DNA from: an uncultured Paracoccaceae bacterium | GTDB taxonomy: Bacteria > Pseudomonadota > Alphaproteobacteria > Rhodobacterales > Rhodobacteraceae | Direction of reading: 5' to 3' | NCBI GenBank assembly: GCA_947503935.1 | Contig: CANNFR010000002.1 | Coordinates: 124,001 to 188,000, forward strand | DNA: 64,000 nucleotides | Shown: piece after piece, positions 1-8,707 of the stretch | How the letters are laid out: the number at the start of each line of letters is the position of its first letter | How positions within the stretch are numbered: the first letter of the stretch is position 1 | Made by a program: the position numbers and the translations under genes | Notes under the pieces: generated by a model | Databases searched by the model: none | What the model saw: the letters and a program-made list of their open reading frames with translations, nothing else | Told to the model about the DNA's origin: nothing

Positions 1-83
1 CATGCTATGCGGTAAATTTGCCAAAGCGCCAGCCCGTGGGGCGGACAGGCGCTCGCCCGGCGCCTTCGGCTTGAGTCCGGGCG
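1..83 (+). repeat. Dispersed intergenic repeat, copy A (cut by window start)
   Basis: Positions 20-83 match, with few differences, the right part of the elements at 45711-45874 (same strand) and 21661-21824 (opposite strand). The shared core runs from GCCAAAGCGCCAGCCCGT through GGCGCTCGCCCGGCGCC to TCCGGGCG. It contains an inverted repeat (GCCCGG ... CCGGGC) that can form a hairpin. The left part of this copy lies mostly outside the window. It sits just downstream of the cysQ-like gene and may double as a transcription end. Confidence 0.75.
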
Positions 84-94
84 CAACCGGCTTG

Positions 95-871
95 TTATGA
101 CCCGAGCTTCTGCAAAAACGCCTTATGCAGCGCGGGCGGCGCGACCAACAGGCCGGGCGCTTGCGGATGGGGCGCGTTGAAGGCCAGCGGGGCCCCTTTG
201 GTGTCAGTCACCCGCGCCCCGGCTTCTTCGGCGATCAGCGCCCCCGCTGCGATGTCCCATTCCCAGGCCGGGCGGAAGGTCATGGTGGCGTCGAAGCTGC
301 CATCGGCGATGCGGCAGATGCGGTAGGCCAGCGACGGGCGAAAGCTGCGCTTCACATCCGGCACACCCTGTGGCCAATGCTCGGCCGCCAGCGCGTGCTT
401 GGCGGACAGGATTGAGGCCTGATGGACCACCTGCTGGGCGCTGACTGCGATCAGGTCGCCGTTCAGCCTTGCGCCTTGGCCCGTGACGGCGGTGTAGAGC
501 CTGTCGGCCATCGGCAGATAGACGACCGCGGCAATCACCCGACCGTCCTCAACCACCGCAAGGGCATGCGAAAAGCCCTTCTCGCCGGCAATGAACGCCC
601 GCGTGCCGTCAATCGGATCGACGATGAAGACGCGTTTGGCCGACAGCCGGGCAGGGTTGTCCTCGGTCTCTTCCGACAGCCAGCCGTAGTCGGGCCGGGC
701 GGCCAGAAGGCGGGTGCGCAGCATCTCATCCACCGCAAGATCGGCCTCGGTCACGGGGCCTGCGCCGTCGGGCTTGTCCCATTCCTTCGGGGCCTGCCGC
801 CAGTAGCGCGCGGCGATCTCACCTGCGTCGCGCGCCGCCTCGGTCAGAAGCGCAAGATCATTCTCCGGCAA
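95..871 (-). CDS. cysQ: 3'(2'),5'-bisphosphate nucleotidase CysQ-like (inositol monophosphatase superfamily)
   Basis: 258 residues, normal for the family. It is expected to hydrolyse 3'-phosphoadenosine 5'-phosphate, the by-product of sulfate assimilation, in the cytoplasm with Mg2+. The metal-site motifs of the inositol monophosphatase fold are present in order: GPVTEADLAVDE near residue 38, WLSEET near 64, DPIDGT near 85 and WEWDIAAG near 203. The start overlaps the end of the upstream pmbA-type gene by 14 nt, so the two are co-transcribed. HisN (histidinol phosphatase) or SuhB are other members of the same fold; the CysQ assignment rests on overall resemblance and is less certain than the superfamily. 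Confidence 0.85.
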   Translation of the reverse strand: MPENDLALLTEAARDAGEIAARYWRQAPKEWDKPDGAGPVTEADLAVDEMLRTRLLAARPDYGWLSEETEDNPARLSAKRVFIVDPIDGTRAFIAGEKGFSHALAVVEDGRVIAAVVYLPMADRLYTAVTGQGARLNGDLIAVSAQQVVHQASILSAKHALAAEHWPQGVPDVKRSFRPSLAYRICRIADGSFDATMTFRPAWEWDIAAGALIAEEAGARVTDTKGAPLAFNAPHPQAPGLLVAPPALHKAFLQKLGS

Positions 872-2204
872 TCGTCAGCCCCTCGACCAGAAGGCTTGGC
901 ACCACGCGGCTGAGATGGGTGCGCGCATCGTTGGCGGGGATGATGCGCCCCAGCATGTCGCGCAGGTTGCCCGCGATGGTGCATTCGTTCACCGGGTAGG
1001 CAATGGCGCCGTTCTCGACCCAGAAGCCCGAGGCGCCACGCGAATAATCCCCCGTCGTCGGACTGATCGTCGAGCCGATCATCGAGGTCACCAAAAGCCC
1101 TGTGCCCATCTGCGCGATCAGGTCGTCGCGGGTCTGATCGCCTTCGGTCAGCGTGACGTTGCCCACGCTGGGCGAGGGCGGCGCCGAGGTGCCGCGATAG
1201 GCATTCGAGGTGCTTTGCAGGCCCAGCTTGCGGGCCGTGGACAGATCGAGGATCCAGCGTTTCAGGACGCCATCTTCAACGATTGGATTGGGGCCGACGG
1301 GCAGGCCTTCGGCATCGAAGGGGCGCGACCCGCCGGTGCGGGCGCGGGTCGGGTCTTCGATCAGCGACAACCCCTTAGGCAGCACCGCCTCGCCCATCGC
1401 GTCCCGCAACCATGAGGCGCCGCGCGCGATGGCGTTGCCCGATATCGCGCCCAGAAGATGGCCGATCAACTGGCTCGAGACCCGTTCGTCATAGAGCACC
1501 GGATAAGCGCCGGTCGGCGGCTTGCGGGCACCCGCGCGGGCCAGCGTACGCTCGGCGGCCAGATTGCCGACGAAATCGGGCGTCGGCAGATCGGACAGAT
1601 GCGACCGGCCCTCGCCGCACCAATCCCGCTCCATCGAGGTGCCCTCGCCCGTGATCGCAACGCACGAGATGGAATGGTCGGTGCGGGTGTAGCCGCCCGA
1701 GAACCCGTTGGTGGCGGCCAGGTGCAGTTGGCGACGGCCATAGGCCGCGCTGGACTGATCGACCTGGGAAATCCCCTTGTGGGCCAAGGCGGCAGCCTCG
1801 GCCTGGCGCGCGGCGTCCTCAAGGTCGGCCGGGGTCGGCTCGGGCGCGGCATCGACCAGATCGAGCGCGGCGAGGTCCCAGTCGCGGGCCAGTTGATCAG
1901 GCTCGGCCAGGCCGGCATTGGGGTCTTCCGGCGCCTCGCGCGCCATGGCGACGGCGCGTTCAGCCAGGGCGGCCAGTGTCTCGGGCCGCGTGTCCGAGGC
2001 CGCCACGCAGGCCTGACGCCGGCCGATCAGAACGCGCAGCCCGATATCGACCCCCTCGGACCGTTCGGCATGTTCCAGCCGCCCGTCCCGCACATCGATC
2101 GAGACGGATGTCCCGTCAAGCGCTAGCGCATCGGCGGCATCGGCCCCGGCTTTCAGGGCGGCGGACAATGCGGCCTCGGTCAGCGCCTCTAGCGTATCTG
2201 TCAT
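858..2204 (-). CDS. pmbA: TldD/PmbA family metalloprotease-like protein (PmbA type)
   Basis: 448 residues from the ATG at 2204. An upstream in-frame ATG at 2255 would add 17 residues unlike the family N-terminus, so the internal start (MTDTLEALTEAALS) is chosen. PmbA (TldE) partners TldD in a cytoplasmic protease known for microcin B17 maturation and CcdA degradation. In this pair TldD carries the zinc-binding HExxxH and PmbA lacks it; none is visible here, which supports PmbA. The C-terminal part has the family block GDYSRGASGFWVENG and the end NECTIAGNLRDM. tldD itself is not in the window. It is followed by cysQ with a 14-nt overlap. Confidence 0.9.
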   Translation of the reverse strand: MTDTLEALTEAALSAALKAGADAADALALDGTSVSIDVRDGRLEHAERSEGVDIGLRVLIGRRQACVAASDTRPETLAALAERAVAMAREAPEDPNAGLAEPDQLARDWDLAALDLVDAAPEPTPADLEDAARQAEAAALAHKGISQVDQSSAAYGRRQLHLAATNGFSGGYTRTDHSISCVAITGEGTSMERDWCGEGRSHLSDLPTPDFVGNLAAERTLARAGARKPPTGAYPVLYDERVSSQLIGHLLGAISGNAIARGASWLRDAMGEAVLPKGLSLIEDPTRARTGGSRPFDAEGLPVGPNPIVEDGVLKRWILDLSTARKLGLQSTSNAYRGTSAPPSPSVGNVTLTEGDQTRDDLIAQMGTGLLVTSMIGSTISPTTGDYSRGASGFWVENGAIAYPVNECTIAGNLRDMLGRIIPANDARTHLSRVVPSLLVEGLTIAGE

Positions 2205-2335
2205 GCGGTTTGCCCCCGAATTGCCGTGCAAGCCCCGGAGGTAAGGCACCCGCACGGGGGGTGCAAGGGCCGGACAGAAAAGTGCCCCGCAGCCGACGTT
2301 GCAGGGCGCCCTTTTCCGTCAGCGATGCGGCTGGA

Positions 2336-3847
2336 TCAGCGGATGCGCTGACCGTTCGCCAGCACCTGGCCGTCTTCCGTGACTTCGATGGTTGAGACCA
2401 GCTCATCCTCGCCCTCGCCGGGGCGGGCGAAAAGGCCCATCATCATGCGGGCGCCCATCGCCTGTTCTTCGGGCAGAAGACCCATCTCGACCAGCTTATC
2501 CATCAAGCCATTGCCGCCCGTCAGCATCAGGTCGGCCGAGCCGGTGGGCTTGGGCATGCCGTCAAAGGTGGTGGTGTCGGTGTTGTCGAAGGTGAAGTCA
2601 CCGGTCCCGGTCAGGCGCGCGCCCGCCAGGCTGACCTCAAGCTCGTCCAGCGACAGCGATTCCAACTCGCCAGGATTGGCACTGGGGTCGGCCGCGGCTT
2701 CGGGGTTCAGGATGTCGATCAGCCAGCGGGCGGACCCCGACAGATCAATCGCCACGGTCGCCGGATCGCGCGGCAGGTTCTGCATCGGATCGAACAGGGC
2801 CCAGATCCCGTCCGAGATCGTCAGATCGCGCAGCGCGACCAGCAGACCGAAATCGCGCGGCTCATCCGTGGCGACCATCGGCATCGTCATCCCAAAGGCC
2901 GCTTCGCCCATGGTCAGTGCAATCTCCGGCAGCGGGATGGCCGAGGACGTCATGGAGTAATCCAAGCCCGAAGACCGGGTCTCGTACGACAGCGTATCGT
3001 CCTTCATCGCGAAGTCGAACGTGCCGCTGTCAGCCGATCCCGACCCCTGCGCCTGCTGGCCGGGCTCGTTGAAATTGAAGCTGAAGGTCGAGGCGCCGTG
3101 GCTCAGCTGACCCTCCATCACCGCGGCGGATTTCATGAACTGATCGAGGTCAGCCACGGTGACACCTTCGGGCAGCGAGCTGGTGGATGTCGTCTCGATA
3201 TCGTCGAAGGTTACGTTCATTTCGAACGTTCCTTCATTATCGGGGTTTGTCGCGGTTACGACCATCTCACCGGATGCGGCGTTCACGACGCTGTCGACCT
3301 GAAGCGCATCGCCGGAATTGGCGACGGAATATTCGCCCGCCACATCATTCGCCGTCATCGTGAGGTCGAACGGTGCCTGCTCACCATCAAACGTCATCCC
3401 ACCCATCGTCATGACGACGCTGTCCGCATCAATATCATAGGCGATGTCATCGGCCGTTCCGCTGGCGATCATCACCAGGCCGGTTTGTGACATGACCATG
3501 TTCATCTCGACCTCTGGGCCACCGTCTGGCGCGGACGAGGACGTGATACGATAATCAGGCGACATGGTGATCCGGACGGTGCCGTCGCCCTGTTCCTGAA
3601 ACACCATCTGATCGATCGAGCCTGATCCGGAGGCGTCCGGCGTGTCCATCGACAAGACGATGTCATTGACGGTCAGCGTGTCGCCCGACATCTCTTCCGA
3701 ACTGGTCGCCACACTCTGGCCATAGGATTCAAAAAGCCCCTTCCAGCCCTCCCAGGCTTCGGACGCGGTCACATCCGCGAAAGACGCGGTGGATGACAGC
3801 AGGAATACCAGAGCCGAAGTGCGGCCAATGATCGTCAGACGTGCCAT
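2336..3847 (-). CDS. DUF2125 domain-containing exported protein
   Basis: 503 residues beginning with a cleavable signal peptide (MARLTIIGRTSALVFLLSSTASFA). The mature part is acidic, rich in Ser/Thr/Gly/Met and lacks cysteine. I recognise it as the DUF2125 family common in Rhodobacteraceae; no function is established. The repeated beta-rich segments suggest a periplasmic or outer-membrane-associated protein. It is transcribed divergently from the SDR gene at 3962, with 114 bp between. A TATATC element at about 3863-3868 on the minus strand could be its -10 box, but no convincing -35 is visible. Confidence 0.8.
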   Translation of the reverse strand: MARLTIIGRTSALVFLLSSTASFADVTASEAWEGWKGLFESYGQSVATSSEEMSGDTLTVNDIVLSMDTPDASGSGSIDQMVFQEQGDGTVRITMSPDYRITSSSAPDGGPEVEMNMVMSQTGLVMIASGTADDIAYDIDADSVVMTMGGMTFDGEQAPFDLTMTANDVAGEYSVANSGDALQVDSVVNAASGEMVVTATNPDNEGTFEMNVTFDDIETTSTSSLPEGVTVADLDQFMKSAAVMEGQLSHGASTFSFNFNEPGQQAQGSGSADSGTFDFAMKDDTLSYETRSSGLDYSMTSSAIPLPEIALTMGEAAFGMTMPMVATDEPRDFGLLVALRDLTISDGIWALFDPMQNLPRDPATVAIDLSGSARWLIDILNPEAAADPSANPGELESLSLDELEVSLAGARLTGTGDFTFDNTDTTTFDGMPKPTGSADLMLTGGNGLMDKLVEMGLLPEEQAMGARMMMGLFARPGEGEDELVSTIEVTEDGQVLANGQRIR

Positions 3848-3961
3848 GAAAGAATCCCTCTTAGATATAATCGGTGTCGCTTTTCGGGCCTTGCGCCGCT
3901 GGGGTCAAGGGGCCAGAAAGGGCTTATGGACGCAGCTGAAGGCTTTTCAGAGGGTTAGACG

Positions 3962-4717
3962 ATGGCGGAGTTAAGCGGCAAGCGGGTTCTGATCACGGGC
4001 GCCAGCAAAGGGATCGGCGCAGCCGCGGCCCGGCATTTCGCCGAAGCGGGGGCCAAGGTGGGTCTCGCGGCGCGCAGCCTGGGCCCGATCAGCGATCTTG
4101 CGGCCGAGATCGGGCCATCGGCGCGCGCCCTGCCCTGCGACGTTGCCTCATGGGGCGCGGTCGAGGGCGCGGTTGCCGCGATGACCCGCGCGTTCGGGGG
4201 TGTCGACATTCTGATCAACAATGCAGGCGTCATCGAACCCATCGCAGGGATCGACAAGGTCGACCCCGCCGCCTGGGGCAAGCTGATCGATATCAACCTC
4301 AAGGGCGTGCTGCATGGTATTCGCGCCGTTCTGCCCGGCATGATCCGGCAGGGCGGCGGCACGATCATCACCGTCAGTTCGGGCGCGGCCCATAACCCGC
4401 TGGAAGGGTGGAGCGCCTATTGCTCGTCGAAGGCAGGCGCCGCGATGCTGACATCCTGCCTGCACCACGAGATGCATCTGAAAGGCATCCGCGCGATGGG
4501 CCTGTCGCCAGGCACGGTGGCGACCGAAATGCAGACCACGATCCGCGCCTCTGGCGTGAACCCGGTCAGCAAGCTTGACCCGTCGGTCCACATCCCGGCC
4601 GACTGGCCGGCCGAGGCGCTGGTCTGGATGTGTACGTCTGCTGCGGACGAGTTCGCCGGTCAGGAAATCTCGCTCCGCGATGAGGAGATCCGCCGCCGCG
4701 TCGGCCTGATCACGTGA
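3962..4717 (+). CDS. SDR family NAD(P)-dependent oxidoreductase
   Basis: 251 residues, the usual size for classical short-chain dehydrogenases. The nucleotide-binding motif TGASKGIG is at residues 13-20, NNAG at about 86-89, the catalytic Ser in ITVSSGAA near 140 and the YCSSK (YxxxK) pair near 153-157. It should reduce or oxidise a carbonyl/alcohol substrate that the sequence does not reveal. Its stop overlaps the GTG start of the next gene by 4 nt (GTGA at 4714), so it is translationally coupled to a crotonase-fold protein, which suggests an acyl-CoA or related substrate. Confidence 0.9.
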   Translation: MAELSGKRVLITGASKGIGAAAARHFAEAGAKVGLAARSLGPISDLAAEIGPSARALPCDVASWGAVEGAVAAMTRAFGGVDILINNAGVIEPIAGIDKVDPAAWGKLIDINLKGVLHGIRAVLPGMIRQGGGTIITVSSGAAHNPLEGWSAYCSSKAGAAMLTSCLHHEMHLKGIRAMGLSPGTVATEMQTTIRASGVNPVSKLDPSVHIPADWPAEALVWMCTSAADEFAGQEISLRDEEIRRRVGLIT

Positions 4718-5319
4718 TTGAGGTCACGCGCGACGGCGGCTGCCTGATCCTGACGCTAAACCGGCCCGACAAGGCCAATGCGCTGACGGGCCAGATGCTG
4801 GCCGATCTGGCGGAAGCCGTCGAAAATGCAACCGAACAGGCCCTGATCCTTACCGGCCGCGGCAAGGTCTTTTCCGCCGGGGCCGATCTGGAGGCGGCGC
4901 GCGAAGGCCTGGCCACCGATCCGGTTTGGGAGCGTTTGTCAGGCGCCATCGCGAATTTCCCGGGCCTGTCCATCGCCGCCCTGAACGGCACGCTGGCCGG
5001 CGGCGCCTTCGGCATGGCGCTGGCCTGCGATCTGCGGATCGCCGTGGCGGGTGCCAAGTTCTTCTACCCGGTGATGAAGCTCGGCTACCTGCCGCAACCC
5101 TCCGACCCACAGCGGCTGGCCGCCCTTATCGGCCCGGCGCGCGCCAAGATGATCCTGATGGCCGGGGTCAAGGCCACGGCGGACGAGGCCCTGGCCTGGG
5201 GCCTGATCGACCGGATCAGCGCCGAAGACACCTTGGTGGATGAGGCCTTCGCGCTGGCGGAAGACACGCTTGCCGCCGGGGCTGACCATGCCGCGGCGAT
5301 CAAGTCGATGATACCGTAG
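4714..5319 (+). CDS. Enoyl-CoA hydratase/isomerase (crotonase) family protein, catalytic glutamates absent
   Basis: 201 residues, shorter than the usual 255-265 because the C-terminal helices are missing. The crotonase oxyanion-hole motifs are clear: FSAGAD at residues 53-58 and GTLAGGAFGMALACD at 92-106. The two glutamates that act in enoyl-CoA hydratase (rat E144 and E164) align with Gly100 and Val120, so hydration of enoyl-CoA is unlikely; isomerase, thioesterase-like or non-catalytic roles remain possible. GTG start is favoured by the 4-nt overlap with the SDR gene. The stop codon is the first triplet of the palindromic element at 5317-5418. Confidence 0.82.
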   Translation: MIEVTRDGGCLILTLNRPDKANALTGQMLADLAEAVENATEQALILTGRGKVFSAGADLEAAREGLATDPVWERLSGAIANFPGLSIAALNGTLAGGAFGMALACDLRIAVAGAKFFYPVMKLGYLPQPSDPQRLAALIGPARAKMILMAGVKATADEALAWGLIDRISAEDTLVDEAFALAEDTLAAGADHAAAIKSMIP

Positions 5320-5418
5320 AGCGTTTCCGGGACATTCGGAAACAGCTTATCGCCAAAAGCCCGAGAGCGCGCAGCGCGGCAGGGTTTTGGCGATTCCGTT
5401 AAACCCGGAAACGATCTA
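5317..5418. repeat. 102-bp palindromic intergenic element
   Basis: The ends form a 15-bp inverted repeat with one mismatch: TAGAGCGTTTCCGGG at 5317-5331 and CCCGGAAACGATCTA at 5404-5418. A second nested pair is ATCGCCAAAA at 5349-5358 with TTTTGGCGAT at 5385-5394. The centre is GCGC-rich. The element fills the whole gap between the convergent crotonase and HNH genes, and the TAG at each end is the stop codon of the gene entering it. It can form a long hairpin in either transcript and could act as a bidirectional terminator. From memory, similar palindromes are dispersed in Rhodobacteraceae genomes. Confidence 0.8.
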
Positions 5419-5709
5419 GCGCCGCCGCTTGGGCACTTTCGACATGAAATCCGGCGGGCGTTTGGCCACCCATTCGACAAACCGCGCGATACGGGAATGG
5501 GCACGCAAGGCTTCAGGGGTATTGTACTGACGCGCCAGTTCTCCTTCGGTGAATGTCGCGTGGATCTCCTTGTGGCAGATGTGGTGCAGCAGCACCGTCT
5601 CGCCCCCCTTGCCGCCTTTCAGCTTGGGGATCAGGTGATGCAGGCTGGCCGGCACCCCCGGCGGAATGGGCCGCAGGCAAAGCGGGCAGATCGGCATTTC
5701 CCCCTCCAT
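5416..5709 (-). CDS. HNH endonuclease-type protein
   Basis: 97 residues from ATG 5709; ATG 5697, preceded by GGAGGGGG, is an equally good start and ATG 5718 is also in frame. The open frame extends further upstream, but that part lies antisense to the flavoprotein gene and is not protein-like. A zinc-binding CPLC pair near the N-terminus, LHHLIPK, then HHICHKEIH give the beta-beta-alpha-metal (HNH) arrangement of a small nuclease. No partner such as a methylase, terminase or repeat system is adjacent. It is a solitary HNH protein of unknown target. The stop codon lies in the palindrome at 5317-5418. Confidence 0.78.
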   Translation of the reverse strand: MEGEMPICPLCLRPIPPGVPASLHHLIPKLKGGKGGETVLLHHICHKEIHATFTEGELARQYNTPEALRAHSRIARFVEWVAKRPPDFMSKVPKRRR

Positions 5710-5829
5710 CGCGCGCATCCTCTTGCCTGCCCCCCTGTTCAATGACAGAGCATGGGGCGCCGTTTTGAAACGACAAGGGATTTGCATGGATCGCCAGGAT
5801 GCTGCGATGGGCCATAGCGGACGGCCCGG

Positions 5830-7002
5830 ATGAAGACGGCGCTGGTCATCGGGGCGGGGCCGGCCGGGCTGATGGCGGCGGACGCGCTGGCAGAGGCCGG
5901 GCTGGCGGTGACCCTGGCCGAGGCGAAGCCGTCGGTCGGGCGCAAGTTCCTGATGGCCGGGAAGTCTGGCCTGAACCTGACGAAGGAAGAGGCGCCCGAG
6001 GCGTTTCTGCCCCATTATGCCGAGGCCGGCGGGTGGCTCGGCCCCGCCCTAGCGGGCTTTGGCCCGGCCGAGGTGCAGGATTGGGCGCGGGGGCTGGGCC
6101 AAGAAGTCTTCACCGGTTCGACGGCCCGCGTTTTCCCCAAGGCAATGAAGGCCTCGCCCCTGCTTCGGGCCTGGCTGGCCCGTCTGGCCGGTCTGGGCGT
6201 GACGCTCCGCACGCGCTGGCGCTGGGTGGGGTGGGATGGCGAGGCTTTGGCCTTCGACACGCCCGAGGGCCGGCAGCTTGAGACCCCGGACGTCACGGTC
6301 CTGGCACTGGGCGGTGCCAGTTGGGCGCGCCTCGGGTCAGACGGCGCCTGGGCGCCGCTCTTGGCCGCGAAGGGCGTGGCGTTGGCGCCGTTCCAGCCCT
6401 CGAATGTCGGCCTGTCCATCGACTGGACGCCGCATATGGCGCGCCATTTCGGGACGCCGCTGAAAGGCGCGGCTTTGTCGGCGGGGCCGCTGATCTCGCG
6501 CGGTGAGGTCGTCGTCAGTGCAAAGGGGTTGGAGGGCGGGGGCATTTATACCCTGACCCCTGAGTTACGAGCAGGCGCGCCTCTGATCGCCGATCTGGCG
6601 CCGCAGCTGACCACGACGGACATCGCCGAACGCCTCGCCGCGCAGCCAAAGCGCGAGACACTGGCCAACCGCTTGCGCAAAGCCTTGCGGTTCGATCCGT
6701 TACGGTTGGCACTGCTGCAGGAATGCGCGCGGCCCCTGCCCGCCGATGCGGCGGCCCTGGCAGCTCTGATCAAAGCTTTGCCGATCCCCTATCAGGGACT
6801 GCGTCCGATGGATGAGGCGATCTCAACCGCTGGCGGCATCCGCGCCGAGGCATTGACCGATGGCTTGATGCTGCACGCCTTGCCGGGCGTTTTCGCTTGT
6901 GGCGAGATGCTGGATTGGGAGGCGCCGACCGGCGGTTACCTAATCACCGCCTGCCTGGCCACGGGGCGCCATGCCGGACGGGCCGCGGCGGCTTACGCGT
7001 AA
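5830..7002 (+). CDS. TIGR03862-type flavoprotein (HI0933/BaiN-like NAD(P)/FAD-dependent oxidoreductase)
   Basis: 390 residues. The N-terminal FAD-binding Rossmann motif is VIGAGPAGLMAADALAEAG at residues 6-24, followed by GRKFLMAGKSGLNLT near 38-52, which is characteristic of the HI0933 flavoprotein family. The C-terminal flavin motif is GVFACGEMLDWEAPTGGYL. The physiological reaction is not established for the family. It starts 121 bp from the divergent HNH gene and ends 19 bp before the convergent GST gene, so it is probably monocistronic. Confidence 0.85.
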   Translation: MKTALVIGAGPAGLMAADALAEAGLAVTLAEAKPSVGRKFLMAGKSGLNLTKEEAPEAFLPHYAEAGGWLGPALAGFGPAEVQDWARGLGQEVFTGSTARVFPKAMKASPLLRAWLARLAGLGVTLRTRWRWVGWDGEALAFDTPEGRQLETPDVTVLALGGASWARLGSDGAWAPLLAAKGVALAPFQPSNVGLSIDWTPHMARHFGTPLKGAALSAGPLISRGEVVVSAKGLEGGGIYTLTPELRAGAPLIADLAPQLTTTDIAERLAAQPKRETLANRLRKALRFDPLRLALLQECARPLPADAAALAALIKALPIPYQGLRPMDEAISTAGGIRAEALTDGLMLHALPGVFACGEMLDWEAPTGGYLITACLATGRHAGRAAAAYA

Positions 7003-7021
7003 AGCCTGATGTTTCGCCCAG

Positions 7022-7609
7022 CTACTTCGCCATCGCCCGCTGAAAAGCGGGGCGGTCGCGCATCCGGGCCAGATATTCCCCGAACCGGGTATCCACGATG
7101 GGAAACTTGGCCGCCATCGCCCAGATGCCGCAATGGGTTAGGATGATGTCGGGCACCGTCATCTGATCGCCCATAGCGAACGGACCATCGCCCATGCGTG
7201 CGGCGAGGGTCTTCTGACTGCGCTCAAACTCCCATTTCAGGCTGTCCTTGATCGCCGATTGGCGCAGCGCCTCGGGCAGGACAAAGCTGTGACGCGCCGC
7301 CATCCAAAGCGCGGCGTCAAACTCATCCAGCAGGAACTGTGTCAGACTATCCTGCCGGGCGCGGTCCAGCGTGCCGGCCTTGTGGGTCAGCTGCCCGTGC
7401 TTGTCGGCCAGATATTGGATGATCGCGGTGGAATCGGTGATCGGCACGCCGTCGTCGATCAGGATCGGCACTTTACCAGAGGGGTTCAGCGCGACCACAT
7501 CGTCTGACCGCGGGGCGGCGGCGATATGCTCGTAAGGCTGGGCCAACTCCTCCATCATCCACAGAACGCGCGCGGCACGGCTTTTCGTGCTTCCGATGAC
7601 CTTGTACAT
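7022..7609 (-). CDS. Glutathione S-transferase family protein
   Basis: 195 residues with an N-terminal thioredoxin-like domain (residues 1-75) containing NPSGKVPIL with the cis-Pro and DSTAIIQYLADK with the Asp-Ser gamma-glutamyl contact, then an all-alpha C-terminal domain. Near the N-terminus GSTKSRAARVLWMMEEL places a Ser/Thr where the activating hydroxyl of GSH is expected. The substrate is unknown. The gene is convergent with the flavoprotein and lies 75 bp downstream of holA on the same strand, possibly a separate unit. Confidence 0.85.
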   Translation of the reverse strand: MYKVIGSTKSRAARVLWMMEELAQPYEHIAAAPRSDDVVALNPSGKVPILIDDGVPITDSTAIIQYLADKHGQLTHKAGTLDRARQDSLTQFLLDEFDAALWMAARHSFVLPEALRQSAIKDSLKWEFERSQKTLAARMGDGPFAMGDQMTVPDIILTHCGIWAMAAKFPIVDTRFGEYLARMRDRPAFQRAMAK

Positions 7610-7684
7610 GGCCCAATCTCCCCCGAGTGGCGGGACCTATCCAGACATGACAGGCGCCGGGGTTCAACCCCCCGGTCCGGTCGG

Positions 7685-8707
7685 TCAGCGCCGCGCCAGC
7701 ATCGATAGGCGGATCAATGCCCGCTCCATCGCCGCCATCGCGGGCGCGCGGGTGGCAGACCGCAGCGCGAGGTCGGTATCGGTCAGGATGCCCAAAGCCG
7801 TTTCCAGCTTGTGCGGCCCCCAGGCCTGCGCCTGGCGCACCACCCGGTCACGCCGAGGCCCGAAGACCGGCGGGCGCAGCCTGGCCACGCCTTCCGACGC
7901 GCCGCCGGGGGCAGATGCGGCTGCATGCAACTGGCGGAAATGGCGCGTGGCCCCGATGCACAGCGTCACCGGCGCCACGCCCTGCGCCTCGATCCGGCGC
8001 AGAAGCGGGCCCAAGGCACCGGTCTGCGCCTCGGCCACCGCGTTCAGCACATCGTCCAGCTCAGCCTCGGTGGTCGACGGCGCGACGGCGGCGACATCCT
8101 CGGGCGTCACCGTGCTGTCATCGCCCAGCTTGTAGAGGCCGAGTTTCTCAAGTGTCTGGCGAAAATCGCCGGGGCCCTGCGCGCGCGACAGGGCGGTCAG
8201 CGCGGCCATCGCATCGCGCCCGACATCGGACACACCGGCCTTTTTCAGCGCGGCCTCAATCTCGTCCCGGCCCGGCGGATCGTCGTAGAGGCCTGCGGCA
8301 TAGGCGTTGGAATGCCCCTCAAACGCCTTTCTTAGAGACGATTTTGCGGCCAGCTGCGCGGCGGTCACCACCAGCGTGGCATCTCCCTCGGACCAATCGG
8401 CCAAGGCGGCGTTGATCACGGGCGTCAGGCCGTCGGTGGCGTCCTCAACAAAGGCCACACGGGCGCCGGGGAAGAAGCCTTGCGCGCGCATCGCATCCGA
8501 CAGCATCGCGCCATCCTTGCGCAGATCGGCGGCGGGAATGCGGGTCAGCCGCATCTCGGCTTCGCCCTCGGGCCCGATGAGGGCCGCGATCACCTCTTGC
8601 CGGCGGAGCGCCACGCGCATGGCATCGGCGCCGTAGATCAAAAGGCCTGTCCGCCCCGGTTCGGGCTGGGCAAAATAGCGCAGGGCGGCGGCACCGGCCA
8701 GCTTCAT
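7685..8707 (-). CDS. holA: DNA polymerase III subunit delta
   Basis: 340 residues, the expected length. Delta opens the beta sliding clamp within the clamp-loader complex. The N-terminal ATPase-fold domain (LLIYGADAMRV near residue 23) is degenerate, as is normal for delta, and is followed by the lid and collar helical domains (SLRKAFEGHSNA, then HFRQLHAAA). The start overlaps the end of lptE by 4 nt (8704-8707), so it is the third gene of a leuS-lptE-holA operon, an arrangement familiar in Rhodobacterales. Confidence 0.92.
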   Translation of the reverse strand: MKLAGAAALRYFAQPEPGRTGLLIYGADAMRVALRRQEVIAALIGPEGEAEMRLTRIPAADLRKDGAMLSDAMRAQGFFPGARVAFVEDATDGLTPVINAALADWSEGDATLVVTAAQLAAKSSLRKAFEGHSNAYAAGLYDDPPGRDEIEAALKKAGVSDVGRDAMAALTALSRAQGPGDFRQTLEKLGLYKLGDDSTVTPEDVAAVAPSTTEAELDDVLNAVAEAQTGALGPLLRRIEAQGVAPVTLCIGATRHFRQLHAAASAPGGASEGVARLRPPVFGPRRDRVVRQAQAWGPHKLETALGILTDTDLALRSATRAPAMAAMERALIRLSMLARR

